From contig NZ_CAMLJP010000018.1 in assembly GCF_946480385.1 (NCBI RefSeq), positions 1 through 64,000 on the forward strand: a stretch of DNA of 64,000 nucleotides, given 5' to 3'. Shown here one piece after another: positions 39,477 through 48,125 of the stretch. The first letter of the stretch is position 1; each line of letters starts with the position of its first letter. Under the pieces are notes generated by a model that saw only the letters and a list, made by a program, of their open reading frames with translations, was not told where the DNA came from and did no database searches. Made by a program: the position numbers and the translations under genes. Origin of the DNA: an uncultured Azospirillum sp. GTDB taxonomy: Bacteria > Pseudomonadota > Alphaproteobacteria > Azospirillales > Azospirillaceae.

Positions 39477-40328
39477 TCACGAGGGGCCGATGGGCGATGA
39501 TATGGGCGATGATCCATGGCATCGGCCGGATGCATTGTGCCAAGCACCCCCGCACCATGTGTCCGGCTCCAACCCCGGAGGCGGCGGCAGGAATGCGGAG
39601 GAGGGCGCCGGCGTCTCGGACATCTCCGCCAGATTGGCCAATCGCGGCCAGTCCATCACGCGCAGGCGCCCCTTGGTGAACGACAGCAGTCCGGCGGCCC
39701 GCATCTCCTTCAAGGTCCGGCAGACATGAACCGAAGTCAGGCCGGTCGCGTCGGCGATCACCGTCTGGCTGATCGGGAGCGCGAACTCATCCACACGGGC
39801 GTCATCCACACAGGCGCCGGTCTCCCGGTTCTGGCGTTGGCACAGCGCGACGAGCAGGCGGGCGATCCGCTCGGCGGCGGTGCAGGTACCGAGCCCGCCC
39901 AGCAGACGCCAGTCAGAAATCGTCTCCGCCGCCAGAAGCGACCACATCCGCAACGTCAGTTCCGGTGCGGTCTGGCAGAACCGCATCAGCGACTGGCGCG
40001 GGATCGGACAGGCAGTGAGATCGGTCAGCGCCTCCACCGTGCAGGGCATGCAGCCGTCGGCGGTCGTCTCGAACCCGACCATGCTTCCGGGCATGGCGAA
40101 GCGAAGCACCTGGCGACGCCCGTTCTCGTGGAAGACGGACACCGCGGCCCAGCCGCGGCGAATGATGAACACCATCTCGCTGCCATCCCCTTCGGCGAAG
40201 ACGCAGCCGCCCGCAGGCACATGCCAGAGCGGGTGCTTGATGGTGCCGAGCGCCTGGAGTTGCGCGTCGGAGGCGCTTGCGCATAGCCCGTCGCGTCGAA
40301 CCGGGCAGGATTGGCATTCGGACCGCAT
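39477..40328 (-). CDS. FNR/FnrN-type oxygen-responsive regulator
   Basis: Crp/Fnr-family activator, 283 residues. An N-terminal cluster C-x2-C-x7-C (Cys5, 8, 16; MRSECQSCPVRRDGLC) and Cys107 in LTACPIP match the four [4Fe-4S] ligands of FNR (Cys20, 23, 29, 122). A cyclic-nucleotide-binding-like domain spans about 30-130 and a winged helix 180-225. The recognition helix reads GLTSVHVCRTLKEMR; against FNR's GLTVETISRLL, Arg213 is kept (Arg204) but Glu209 and Ser212 are replaced by Val and Cys. A 45-residue Pro-rich tail extends beyond the usual end. I start at 40328 (GAAAGG upstream); 40346 is possible. It follows a small gene under an FNR-type box, so it is probably autoregulated. Candidate master regulator of the island. 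Confidence 0.9.
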   Translation of the reverse strand: MRSECQSCPVRRDGLCASASDAQLQALGTIKHPLWHVPAGGCVFAEGDGSEMVFIIRRGWAAVSVFHENGRRQVLRFAMPGSMVGFETTADGCMPCTVEALTDLTACPIPRQSLMRFCQTAPELTLRMWSLLAAETISDWRLLGGLGTCTAAERIARLLVALCQRQNRETGACVDDARVDEFALPISQTVIADATGLTSVHVCRTLKEMRAAGLLSFTKGRLRVMDWPRLANLAEMSETPAPSSAFLPPPPGLEPDTWCGGAWHNASGRCHGSSPISSPIGPS

Positions 40329-40350
40329 GGGACGCCTTTCTCGCATTTAC

Positions 40351-40737
40351 CTAATGTCTTGGCTCGCTCGGGTTTGCCGGTCGCAGCCGGGGGAGCAGTT
40401 CGGCCTGCGCCAGCGAGTCGATCAGAGCGGAAACGATGATGTGGCTACCGATGGGACCTTCCGCCGCTTCCTGGGCGGCATCCAGGTGGCCGTCGAGACG
40501 GCAGGCCACGGTCAGCTTGATGGCGACGCCGAGCGGCGTTTGGGCCGGGGTGCTGATCAGCGAGCGCAGCAGCCACGTCCGCCGGGCTGTTTCCCCGTCT
40601 TCGGATTCCCGGTAGCGTTCGTGCAGCAGCAGGAGAGCGTGATCGCTGTGCGAACCGGTTGCGAGTGCCGCAACAGAAAAACTCAAGAGTTCCGCGTAGA
40701 GTGCTTCGCTCTTCGAAAAGCCATGCGATGACGACAT
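40351..40737 (-). CDS. Hypothetical protein upstream of the FNR gene
   Basis: 128 residues from the ATG at 40737 (GGGGA upstream); the frame could extend to 40761. Helical, no signal or membrane segment: RTWLLRSLISTPAQTPLGVAI and ALIDSLAQAELLPRL. I do not recognise it. It ends 22 bp before the regulator start, suggesting co-transcription and perhaps a helper role. The canonical FNR box at 40830 precedes it. Confidence 0.65.
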   Translation of the reverse strand: MSSSHGFSKSEALYAELLSFSVAALATGSHSDHALLLLHERYRESEDGETARRTWLLRSLISTPAQTPLGVAIKLTVACRLDGHLDAAQEAAEGPIGSHIIVSALIDSLAQAELLPRLRPANPSEPRH

Positions 40738-40829
40738 GGTTCGTCCCCACAGAACTGTCATGGAACGACGTCGAGGATTGGGAAATTCACTGAGTATACA
40801 GAACTTGCACCCCGGGAAGGATGGATGAT

Positions 40830-40843
40830 TTGATCTGAGTCAA
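40830..40843 (-). promoter_or_regulatory. Canonical FNR/FixK box TTGATCTGAGTCAA
   Basis: A classical FNR/FixK-type site upstream of the hypothetical-regulator operon. TATACT on the reverse strand (40793-40798) is about 41 bp from its centre, a little far for class II. It lies between the operon and an IS5-type remnant. Confidence 0.72.
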
Positions 40844-40974
40844 ATATGCGATGACCTATACAGAATTGATTGTGCTCTACCCAAGATGATAGGAATTTAC
40901 AAAATAGGTGCAGAAATTTCTGGCTGGCGGCGGTCAGGAGGGGGAGTGGGTATAGAAGCCACCTGCCGAAGCCG

Positions 40975-41190
40975 AGCCCCAGATGCCGTACACGGAAACT
41001 CCCCGCTACTTGGACATAGCCATCGAGGCCGGGCTGATGCAGCGCCTCGCCTTTGGCCGTCCACGGCGTCAGACAGAGGGTTTGCCGGGCTCGCTCATGC
41101 GCCTGCCCGGCCCGGATCCTCCGGTTCCCGATCACACCATGTTTTCCCGGCGCCGCGCCGACTTGGAAGTGGCGAAAGCCCTTGCGAAGG
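40975..41190 (+). pseudogene. IS5-type transposase remnant
   Basis: About 70 residues: an N-terminal part (TPRYLDIAIEAGLMQRLAFG) and DHTMFSRRRADLEVAKALAK, equivalent to DHTTFSRRSVDLEVAAALSR of the transposase at 56041. It runs straight into sequence antisense to the gene at 41205 and has no catalytic core. An old scar between two boxed promoters. Confidence 0.7.
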
Positions 41191-41204
41191 CGAACGGCCG
41201 GCCG

Positions 41205-41462
41205 CTATCGCGGGTCCGGGAACTCGCTGTCGCCAATCAGGATGCAGTACACCTGTTCGACACGGCCGGACAGTGCATGGTGCGCCTCTCCCATCGTGTC
41301 GCTCTCCTGGGAGAACCAGGCAAATGCCTGGAGCAGTTCCTCACGGCTCGCTCCGGTTTCCAGAATGGCGGCAATGCTTGCATTGTCGATCCGGCCGACC
41401 GTCTCCACGATGTCCTCGGAAGTAAGCCGCTGGCTCAGAGGCTTCATGCCTGAGGGTTCCAT
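41205..41462 (-). CDS. Small acidic hypothetical protein
   Basis: 85 residues, acidic, predominantly helical (SEDIVETVGRIDNASIAAIL, ELLQAFAWFSQESDTM), no signal. It looks like a small cytoplasmic helical bundle, family unknown. The ribosome site is very good (CAGGAGGATG before the ATG), nearly the same leader as hsp20. It has a perfect island box 76 bp upstream with a well-placed -10. Confidence 0.68.
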   Translation of the reverse strand: MEPSGMKPLSQRLTSEDIVETVGRIDNASIAAILETGASREELLQAFAWFSQESDTMGEAHHALSGRVEQVYCILIGDSEFPDPR

Positions 41463-41509
41463 GGCGACATCCTCCTGGATGGCTGGCTGCGGGATTGTTG
41501 GCTCGGATC

Positions 41510-41551
41510 ATTAGACCGCAAGACTTCGGGTCGCCGCTTGATCCAGGTTAA
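41510..41551 (-). promoter_or_regulatory. FNR-type box and -10, promoter of 41205 gene
   Basis: Box TTGATCCAGGTTAA (41538-41551) and reverse-strand TCTAAT (41510-41515), 32 bp centre to centre. It may also act on the divergent hpf-pps operon starting at 41735, though that is 184 bp away. Confidence 0.75.
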
Positions 41552-41734
41552 CGCCGGCACTCCTGGAGCCGCCAGAATGGCTGCCAGCGCGCTGTGCATC
41601 CCAGGTGGCTGGTCTGCTCCTTACGGTCGAGGTGACGGTCGTGGAACGCGCCGCTCGCTGGCACACTCTGGCGAACGCCGAACTCAAGGGTGGTGCACGG
41701 CCGCTGACAGGTGGCAACCGACAGGAGGAATGCC

Positions 41735-42307
41735 ATGCAATTCCCGGTGCAGATCACCTTCGACAATCTGGAACCGTCGCCCGCCCTGGAGACGGTCGTG
41801 CGGGAGCATGCCGCCAAACTGGAGCGGTTCTTCGACCACATCATGGCGTGCCATGTGACCATCGACGCGCCACACCGGTACCAGCATCAGGGCAAGCTCT
41901 ATGCGGTCCGGATCGACCTGACGGTGCCGGGGGAAAAGCTGGCCGTGCGTCACGCCAAGCCCGAGGACCACGCTCACGAAAATCCGAGAGTCGCCGTGCG
42001 CGACGCGTTCGACGCGGCCCGCCGGGAGTTGGAGGACTACGCGCGCCGCCGCCGGACGGACGTGAAGACGCATGTGGTTCCCTTGCACGGCCGCGTGGTC
42101 CGCCTGTTCGCCGAAGACGGCTACGGCTTTATCGAAACGACGGACGGGCAGGAGGTCTATTTCCACCGCAACAGCGTGGCGGACGGGTCCTTCGACGCCC
42201 TGAAGGTTGACCAGGAGGTCCGCCTGAGCATCGCCGAGAAGGAAAGCGCCCAAGGCCCGCAGGCGACCACGGTCAACCCGGTCGGCAAGCATCATGTCGT
42301 CGGCTAG
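41735..42307 (+). CDS. hpf: Ribosome hibernation factor fused to cold-shock domain
   Basis: 190 residues, two domains. Residues 1-115 are an HPF/RaiA-type domain (VQITFDNLEPSPALETVVRE, then RIDLTVPGEKLAVRH). Residues 118-180 are a cold-shock/S1-like domain (GRVVRLFAEDGYGFIETTDG, EVYFHRNSV). The first part would bind the decoding site of idle ribosomes; the second would add RNA binding. AGGAGG precedes the ATG at 41735. It starts a probable operon with PEP synthase and an oxidoreductase. No box lies closer than 184 bp. Confidence 0.88.
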   Translation: MQFPVQITFDNLEPSPALETVVREHAAKLERFFDHIMACHVTIDAPHRYQHQGKLYAVRIDLTVPGEKLAVRHAKPEDHAHENPRVAVRDAFDAARRELEDYARRRRTDVKTHVVPLHGRVVRLFAEDGYGFIETTDGQEVYFHRNSVADGSFDALKVDQEVRLSIAEKESAQGPQATTVNPVGKHHVVG

Positions 42308-42397
42308 CGACCCGTCACGCCCGCGAGCACGAGGCGAACCCGCCACCCGGCCATGCTGCGCCGATGGGACAGGGGAGCCGGAACAAGGAGGCCGGAT

Positions 42398-44821
42398 ATG
42401 CCGGACACCGCATACATCCGCTGGTTCTCCGACCTCGGGCGCGACGACGTCGCCCTGGTCGGCGGCAAGAACGCGTCGCTCGGTGAACTGTACCGGCACC
42501 TGAAGCCGCTGGGGGTCGAGGTGCCGGACGGCTTCGCCCTGACCGCGGCGGCCTTCCGCGATGCGCTGACCGCGGCCAAGGCGTGGGAGGACCTCCACGC
42601 GCTGCTTGACGGGCTGGATAAGAGTGACGTGGCCCGGCTTGCCCGCGCCGGCGCCCGTGCGCGCGACATCGTCTACTCGGCCGGCCTCACACCGGCGATG
42701 GAGGCGCAGCTGCGCACGGCTTTCCGCGCCCTGCTGGCCGAGTACGGGGAGGGACTGACTGTCGCAGTCCGCAGTTCGGCCACTGCGGAGGACCTGCCGA
42801 CCGCCAGTTTCGCCGGCCAGCATGAGACCTATCTGAATGTGTCCGGAGAGGCCATGCTGCTCGACGCGGTGCGGCGCTGCCACGCCTCGCTGTTCACCGA
42901 CCGGGCCATCTCCTACCGGATCGACCAGGGCTTCGACCACTTCAAGGTCGCGCTGTCGGTCGGCGTGCAGAAAATGGTGCGTTCCGACCTCGCCTCGGCC
43001 GGGGTGATGTTCACGCTGGATACGGAATCGGGGTTCCGCGATGCCGTGTTCATCACCGGCGCCTATGGGCTGGGGGAAACGGTCGTCCAGGGGGCGGTCG
43101 ATCCCGACGAGTTCTATGTGCACAAGGCGACCTTCCGGCAAGGCCACCGCGCGGTGCTGCGGCGGCGGCTGGGCGAGAAGCAGGTGAAGATGGTTTACCG
43201 GCCCGGCCGTACGCGCGAGCCGACGCGGACCGTCCCCACCCCCGACGCCGACCGGGAGCGCTTCTGTCTGACCGACGAGGAGGTGCTGCGGCTTGCCGGA
43301 TACGCCATCCGGATCGAGGACCATTATGGCCAGCCCATGGACATCGAATGGGCCAAGGACGGACTGGACGGCGGCCTCTACATCGTCCAGGCACGGCCGG
43401 AGACGGTCGCCTCCCAGCAGACGGTGCTGGAACTGGAGAGCTTCGTTTCGGAGGCGAAGGGGACCGTGCTCGCGTCGGGACGCGCCGTCGGCGGGCGCAT
43501 GGCCACCGGGACGGTGCGCGTGGTGACCGACACCCACCATCTGTCGGCCTTCCGTCCGGGCGAGGTTCTGGTGGCCGACACCACGACGCCGGATTGGGAG
43601 CCGGTGATGAAGACGGCCGCCGCCATCGTCACCAACCGGGGTGGCCGGACCTGCCATGCCGCCATCGTGGCCAGAGAATTGGGCATTCCGGCCGTGGTCG
43701 GAGCCGAACGCGCGACGGAGGCCCTGCGCGATGGGCAGACGGTGACCGTCTCCTGCGCGGAGGGTGAAACCGGCAAGGTCTATGACGGCGCCGTGCCGTA
43801 CCGGGTGGAGCGCCTGGATCTTGGCCGGCTGCCGCGGCCGCAGACGCGCATCATGGTGAACCTCGGCAATCCCGATCAGGCATTCCAGACCGGCCGGCTG
43901 CCGGTGGACGGTGTCGGGCTGGCGCGCATGGAGTTCATCGTCAACGAGGCCATCAAGGTCCATCCGATGGCGCTCGTCCACCCGGAGCGTGTCGAGGACG
44001 CCGACGTGCGGGCCCGCATCGCCCACCTGACCCGCAACCACCCGGACGGCAGCGCCTATTTCGTGGAGCGCCTGTCGGAGGGGGTCGGCACCATCGCGGC
44101 GGCCTTCTTCCCGCGCCCGGTGATCGTCCGGCTGTCCGATTTCAAGACGAACGAATACGCTTCCCTGCTTGGCGGGAGATGGTTCGAGCCGGTCGAGGAG
44201 AACCCGATGCTGGGCTTCCGGGGGGCCGCGCGCTACGCCCATCCCGCCTATGAGGAAGGCTTTGCGCTGGAATGTCGGGCACTCGCCCGCGTGCGTGGCG
44301 AGATGGGGCTGACCAACGTGAAGGTGATGGTGCCCTTCTGCCGCCGTCTGGAGGAAGCCGACCGGGTGATCGCCGCCATGGCGCGCCACGGGCTGGAGCG
44401 CGGGCATGACGGCCTCGAGGTCTACGTGATGTGTGAAATCCCCAACAACGTGCTGCTGGTGCATGAGTTCGCCCAAAGGTTCGACGGCTTCTCCATCGGG
44501 TCGAACGACCTGACGCAACTCACGCTCGGGGTGGACCGTGACAGCCCTCTGGTCGCCTTCGATTTCGATGAGCGGGATCCCGGCGTGCTGGCCTTCCTGC
44601 GCCAAGCCGTGGAGGGCGCGCGGCGCAATGGCCGGCCTTGCGGCATCTGCGGACAGGCGCCCTCGGACTATCCGGAGATCGCCGAGTTCCTGGTGCGCCT
44701 CGGCATCGACTCCATCAGCCTGACGCCGGACAGCGTGGTCAAGACGCTGCGCGCGGTCGTGGAACTGGAACAGAAACTCGGCCGCGCGCCGCGCGAGCCC
44801 GGAACGGGAGGAGTGTCATGA
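42398..44821 (+). CDS. ppsA: Phosphoenolpyruvate synthase
   Basis: 807 residues. Start MPDTAYIRWFSDLGRDDVAL. An ATP-grasp-like PPDK N-domain with GGKNASLGELYR and VAVRSSATAEDLPTASFAG, the swivelling phosphohistidine domain with GGRTCHAAIVARELGIPAVVG (His at THxA position), and the C-terminal PEP/pyruvate TIM barrel ending FSIGSNDLTQLTLGVDRD and CGICGQAPSDYPE. It converts pyruvate, ATP and water to PEP, AMP and phosphate. AAGGAGG upstream. Co-transcribed with hpf (90 bp gap) and overlapping the next gene (ATGA). Confidence 0.93.
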   Translation: MPDTAYIRWFSDLGRDDVALVGGKNASLGELYRHLKPLGVEVPDGFALTAAAFRDALTAAKAWEDLHALLDGLDKSDVARLARAGARARDIVYSAGLTPAMEAQLRTAFRALLAEYGEGLTVAVRSSATAEDLPTASFAGQHETYLNVSGEAMLLDAVRRCHASLFTDRAISYRIDQGFDHFKVALSVGVQKMVRSDLASAGVMFTLDTESGFRDAVFITGAYGLGETVVQGAVDPDEFYVHKATFRQGHRAVLRRRLGEKQVKMVYRPGRTREPTRTVPTPDADRERFCLTDEEVLRLAGYAIRIEDHYGQPMDIEWAKDGLDGGLYIVQARPETVASQQTVLELESFVSEAKGTVLASGRAVGGRMATGTVRVVTDTHHLSAFRPGEVLVADTTTPDWEPVMKTAAAIVTNRGGRTCHAAIVARELGIPAVVGAERATEALRDGQTVTVSCAEGETGKVYDGAVPYRVERLDLGRLPRPQTRIMVNLGNPDQAFQTGRLPVDGVGLARMEFIVNEAIKVHPMALVHPERVEDADVRARIAHLTRNHPDGSAYFVERLSEGVGTIAAAFFPRPVIVRLSDFKTNEYASLLGGRWFEPVEENPMLGFRGAARYAHPAYEEGFALECRALARVRGEMGLTNVKVMVPFCRRLEEADRVIAAMARHGLERGHDGLEVYVMCEIPNNVLLVHEFAQRFDGFSIGSNDLTQLTLGVDRDSPLVAFDFDERDPGVLAFLRQAVEGARRNGRPCGICGQAPSDYPEIAEFLVRLGIDSISLTPDSVVKTLRAVVELEQKLGRAPREPGTGGVS

Positions 44822-45396
44822 AGCACGTCGTCGTTTTCGCGCATCCGCGGTCCGGCAGCTTCATCCGGCAGGCGGTGGGCGCCTATGTGGATGAGTTGGA
44901 GCAATGCGGGCACGCGGTCACCGTCCGCGACCTCTACGCCATGGGCTTCAACCCGGTTCTTTCGGAAGAGGAACTTGCCGGCACGGGTCCGGTACCCGGA
45001 GACATCCAGCGCGAGCAGGACATCATCACGGCGTCCCAAGCGGTTTCCTTCGTGTTTCCGATCTGGTGGGCCGGCATGCCGGCGATGCTGAAAGGCTATG
45101 TGGACCGTGTCTTCAGTTACGGATTTGCCTGGGAGATGCGGGGCGAGGAGGTCGAGGGCAAACTGCATGGGCGCAAGGGGCTGATCGTCACGAGTTCCGG
45201 CGCCCCGATGGCCTTTCTGGAAGCGACCGGTGAGAGACAGGCCTTCACGGTGACACAGGACGTTGCGATCATGGGACTGTGCGGCATCAAGGTGGTCGAG
45301 CATCTGCATTTCGACGATCTGGGGCCGCACACCACGCCCGCGCAGGTCGACGATGACATCCGCCGCATCCGCGCGGCCGTGCGCGATCATTTCTGA
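44818..45396 (+). CDS. NAD(P)H-dependent FMN/quinone oxidoreductase
   Basis: 192 residues of the flavodoxin-fold quinone reductase family: MKHVVVFAHPRSGSFIRQAV (phosphate-binding loop), VFPIWWAGMPAMLKGYVDRVFSYGFAWE, and GVQDVAIMGLCGIKVVEHLH near the end. It reduces quinones or flavins with NAD(P)H in two-electron steps. Its ATG overlaps the ppsA stop. Role in the island is probably redox balancing (inference). Confidence 0.88.
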   Translation: MKHVVVFAHPRSGSFIRQAVGAYVDELEQCGHAVTVRDLYAMGFNPVLSEEELAGTGPVPGDIQREQDIITASQAVSFVFPIWWAGMPAMLKGYVDRVFSYGFAWEMRGEEVEGKLHGRKGLIVTSSGAPMAFLEATGERQAFTVTQDVAIMGLCGIKVVEHLHFDDLGPHTTPAQVDDDIRRIRAAVRDHF

Positions 45397-45487
45397 GTGG
45401 AGCTTGCGGCTCGGCCCCGTCGCTTGGCCCCGCCGGACCGCGACGGATGCCGAAACCGCGTCTCAACCATTCCGCCGCCGATCCGTC

Positions 45488-45943
45488 CTAAAGCCGGTTG
45501 ATTTCGAATTCCTCGCAGGAAAAACCGAGCTGGGCGGCACCCTCCTCCAGGCAGTCTCCCAGGTTGGGGATGCCGATGAGGTAATCCGCGGAACGGGCCG
45601 TGTGGCGTTCCCGGGCCAGCGCCTGCGCCTCGGCCCATTCGTCCGCTGAGAAATCGCCGCGCCCCAGCCAGACCAGCGCGATCACATCGACCACCTCGTC
45701 ATCGTCGAGGCCGTCGATGGCGTCCTTCAGTTCAGCCAGGGTCGGATCGTCGGCGTAATCCTCCAGCACCGCCCGCATGCCGTCATCGCTCGGGTTGGAG
45801 CCCTCATCCAAATCGGACGGCTCCACCTTGGCGTCGAATTCACGGGCCTTGACGATCAGAAAGCACAGCTTCTGCAATCCGACGTTCAGCTCGGGCACCA
45901 GTTCGGCGGATGTAGCTGGCTGGGGAGGAGCAGGTTTGGCCAT
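45488..45943 (-). CDS. DUF3775-family protein
   Basis: 151 residues from the ATG at 45943 (AAGGAG ten bases upstream). Acidic, with SAELVPELNVGLQKLCFLIV, VLEDYADDPTLAELKDAIDG and VVDVIALVWLGRGDFSADEW, the pattern of the DUF3775 family. Cytoplasmic, function unknown. The frame continues upstream to a GTG at 46021 through a leader duplicated at 59016; I reject that start because it would precede the predicted transcript start. It shares a box with ftsH. Confidence 0.8.
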   Translation of the reverse strand: MAKPAPPQPATSAELVPELNVGLQKLCFLIVKAREFDAKVEPSDLDEGSNPSDDGMRAVLEDYADDPTLAELKDAIDGLDDDEVVDVIALVWLGRGDFSADEWAEAQALARERHTARSADYLIGIPNLGDCLEEGAAQLGFSCEEFEINRL

Positions 45944-46053
45944 GGCGGTCCGGACTCCTTTGGCGAACTCCCTGAACGGTATCCGTGCAACTGCATCGGG
46001 AGAATAGCGCCATTGATCCACGGCTTCACGGTGCCGGCCTTAACCTGAGTAAA
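45940..46053 (-). repeat. 114-bp promoter-leader repeat, copy 1
   Basis: Read on the reverse strand from the FNR-type box to the ATG, this aligns without gaps to 58984-59097 on the forward strand, about 87 of 114 bases identical by hand count. The block ATGGCGC...CTCCCGAT...GTTGCACGG is the most conserved. In both places it ends at the start of a short protein gene and contains the same in-frame N-terminal extension. Confidence 0.8.
46040..46053. promoter_or_regulatory. FNR-type box between DUF3775 gene and ftsH
   Basis: TTAACCTGAGTAAA, with one mismatch in the right half. It lies 81 bp before ftsH and about 97 bp before the DUF3775 start. On the DUF3775 side it is the edge of the duplicated leader. 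Confidence 0.68.
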
Positions 46054-46133
46054 GGACAGGACGCGGACGCCCCTGCAGCCTTCAGGGTATCGGGCAAGGC
46101 ATATGGGCGGCTCCGGCCGCAGCGGGAGGTGTC

Positions 46134-48068
46134 ATGGACGACAGGAAGGACAGCGACCGCGGCGCCGACCTGCTGTTGTGGCTTTCCCTTGCCTTGTCGA
46201 TCGGGGTCGGGCTGTTCCTGCTGTGGGCGCTCCCCGGCGTTCATCAAGCGCAAACGATACCCTACAGCCAGTTCCAGGATCTGCTGGATCGCGGCAAGAT
46301 CGAACAGGTCATGGTCGGCGAAACCACCCTGACTGGTACGCTGAGCGAACCTCTGCCCAACGGGTCGCGGACGTTCGAGACCGTCCGTGTCGCGCCCGAC
46401 ATCGCCCGCGATCTCTCGGCCCGTCACATCCCCTTCAGCGGCATCAGCGGGTCCGGCTGGGCATCGGGCATCGCCAGTTGGTTCGGCTGGCTCCTGATCC
46501 TGTTCGCCGTGTGGAGCCTGGCCGGGATGTCCGGCATGCGGGCGGGCGGAGGCCTGCTGTCGATCGGCCGCAGCAAGGCCAAGCTGTTCGCCGAGACCGA
46601 TGTCTCCATCAGGTTCGACGATGTCGCCGGTGTCGACGAGGCGAAGGAGGAATTGCGGGAGGTCGTGGAGTTCCTGCAGAATCCGCAGGAATTTTCGCGC
46701 CTGGGCGCCCATGTGCCCAAGGGGATTCTGCTGGTGGGTCCGCCTGGAACCGGCAAGACGCTGCTGGCCAGGGCCGTCGCCGGCGAAGCCAAGGTTCCCT
46801 TCATTTCGACCAACGGATCGGAATTCGTCGAGATGTTCGTGGGTGTCGGGGCCGCGAGGGTGCGGGACCTGTTCACGCTCGCACGGGCGCGCACGCCGGC
46901 CATCATCTTCATCGATGAACTCGACGCGCTCGGCCGTGCGCGCGGATCATTGCCGATGCTGGGCGGGCACGACGAGAAGGAACAGACGCTCAACCAGCTT
47001 CTGGCCGAACTGGACGGCTTCGACCCCAGTGCCGGGCTGGTTTTGCTGGCGGCAACCAATCGCCCGGAAATCCTCGATCCGGCCCTGCTCCGCGCGGGAA
47101 GGTTCGACCGGCAGATCCTGGTGGATCGGCCGGAAAAATCCGGACGCGCGCAAATCCTGGGGATCCACACCAGGCAGGTACCTCTCGACCCGGACGTGGA
47201 CCTCGCCCACCTGGCGGCTCTGACCCCGGGCTTCACCGGTGCCGACCTCGCCAATTTGGTCAACGAGGCGGCGATGATCGCCACGAGACGGGACGCCGAC
47301 GCCGTGTCGACTGGGGATTTCGAGGCCGCCATCGAACGGATCGTCGCCGGTTTGGAAAAGAAATCCCGTATTCTCAGCCTGCACGAACGATCCATCGTCG
47401 CCCACCACGAGATGGGGCACGCCCTGGTCGCCATGGCGATCCCCGGCACCGATCCGGTCCAGAAGGTGTCGATCATCCCGCGCGGCATCGGGGCGCTCGG
47501 CTACACCATCCAGCGTCCGACAGAGGATCGCTTCCTGATGGGCCGCCACGAGCTGGAAGACAAGATGACCGTCCTGATGGCCGGCCGGGTTGCGGAACAG
47601 ATCGTATTCGGCGAGGTGTCGACGGGCGGAGCCGACGATCTGGCGAAGGTCACGGACATCGCCAGGGGCATGGTGATGCGGTACGGCATGGACGAAACGC
47701 TGGGGGCGGTCTGCTATGACACCGAGCCGGGCCATCTTCTCGGTCAACCCCAGGGCGCCTTCTGGCAACCCCGGCATTACGGCGAAGCGTCGGCCAGCCG
47801 CATAGATGCGGCGGTCCGCACCCTGGTCGAGGCCGCCGCGTCGCGCGCCTCCAACATTTTGCGCAGGAACCACGCCGTGCTGGAGCAAGGGGCAAGAAGC
47901 CTGCTGGAGCGCGAAACCCTGACCGCGGACGAACTGCCGAAGCCGCTGCCGGAATCGGAGGGCACGGAAGAAGACCCTGAAGGAAAAGGCAGACAGAGCG
48001 CAGAGACTATGCCGGATGAGGCGAAGGCTTCTGCCAAGTCCCCGCTGTGCATCCTCGGCACGCAGTGA
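46134..48068 (+). CDS. ftsH: FtsH-like ATP-dependent zinc metalloprotease
   Basis: 644 residues. Two N-terminal membrane helices (about 13-33 and 106-130) frame a periplasmic region. The AAA module has Walker A GPPGTGKT near 202, Walker B IIFIDELDALG, and second-region-of-homology Arg residues in RAGRFDRQILVDRP. The zinc motif HEMGH is at about 425-429 in VAHHEMGHALV. It degrades membrane and soluble proteins. The N-terminus and the C-terminal tail (EGTEEDPEGKGRQS) differ from housekeeping FtsH, so it is probably a stress paralogue. ATG at 46134, box 81 bp upstream. Confidence 0.92.
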   Translation: MDDRKDSDRGADLLLWLSLALSIGVGLFLLWALPGVHQAQTIPYSQFQDLLDRGKIEQVMVGETTLTGTLSEPLPNGSRTFETVRVAPDIARDLSARHIPFSGISGSGWASGIASWFGWLLILFAVWSLAGMSGMRAGGGLLSIGRSKAKLFAETDVSIRFDDVAGVDEAKEELREVVEFLQNPQEFSRLGAHVPKGILLVGPPGTGKTLLARAVAGEAKVPFISTNGSEFVEMFVGVGAARVRDLFTLARARTPAIIFIDELDALGRARGSLPMLGGHDEKEQTLNQLLAELDGFDPSAGLVLLAATNRPEILDPALLRAGRFDRQILVDRPEKSGRAQILGIHTRQVPLDPDVDLAHLAALTPGFTGADLANLVNEAAMIATRRDADAVSTGDFEAAIERIVAGLEKKSRILSLHERSIVAHHEMGHALVAMAIPGTDPVQKVSIIPRGIGALGYTIQRPTEDRFLMGRHELEDKMTVLMAGRVAEQIVFGEVSTGGADDLAKVTDIARGMVMRYGMDETLGAVCYDTEPGHLLGQPQGAFWQPRHYGEASASRIDAAVRTLVEAAASRASNILRRNHAVLEQGARSLLERETLTADELPKPLPESEGTEEDPEGKGRQSAETMPDEAKASAKSPLCILGTQ

Positions 48069-48125
48069 GGCTTCGCCCCGGTCTGCTTCAGACATCCTTC
48101 GGGGAATGGTGGCAGGACAACAGCT

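Noticed and set aside
41684..44605. 973-residue reverse-strand frame opposite hpf and ppsA
   Set aside because: It mirrors the codon pattern of two clear genes on the other strand, is rich in His, Gln and Arg, and has no domain or ribosome site.
46009..46026. TTGATCCAC half site next to the 46040 box
   Set aside because: Only the left half fits; the right half does not match. It lies in the repeated leader and the partner copy does not keep it.
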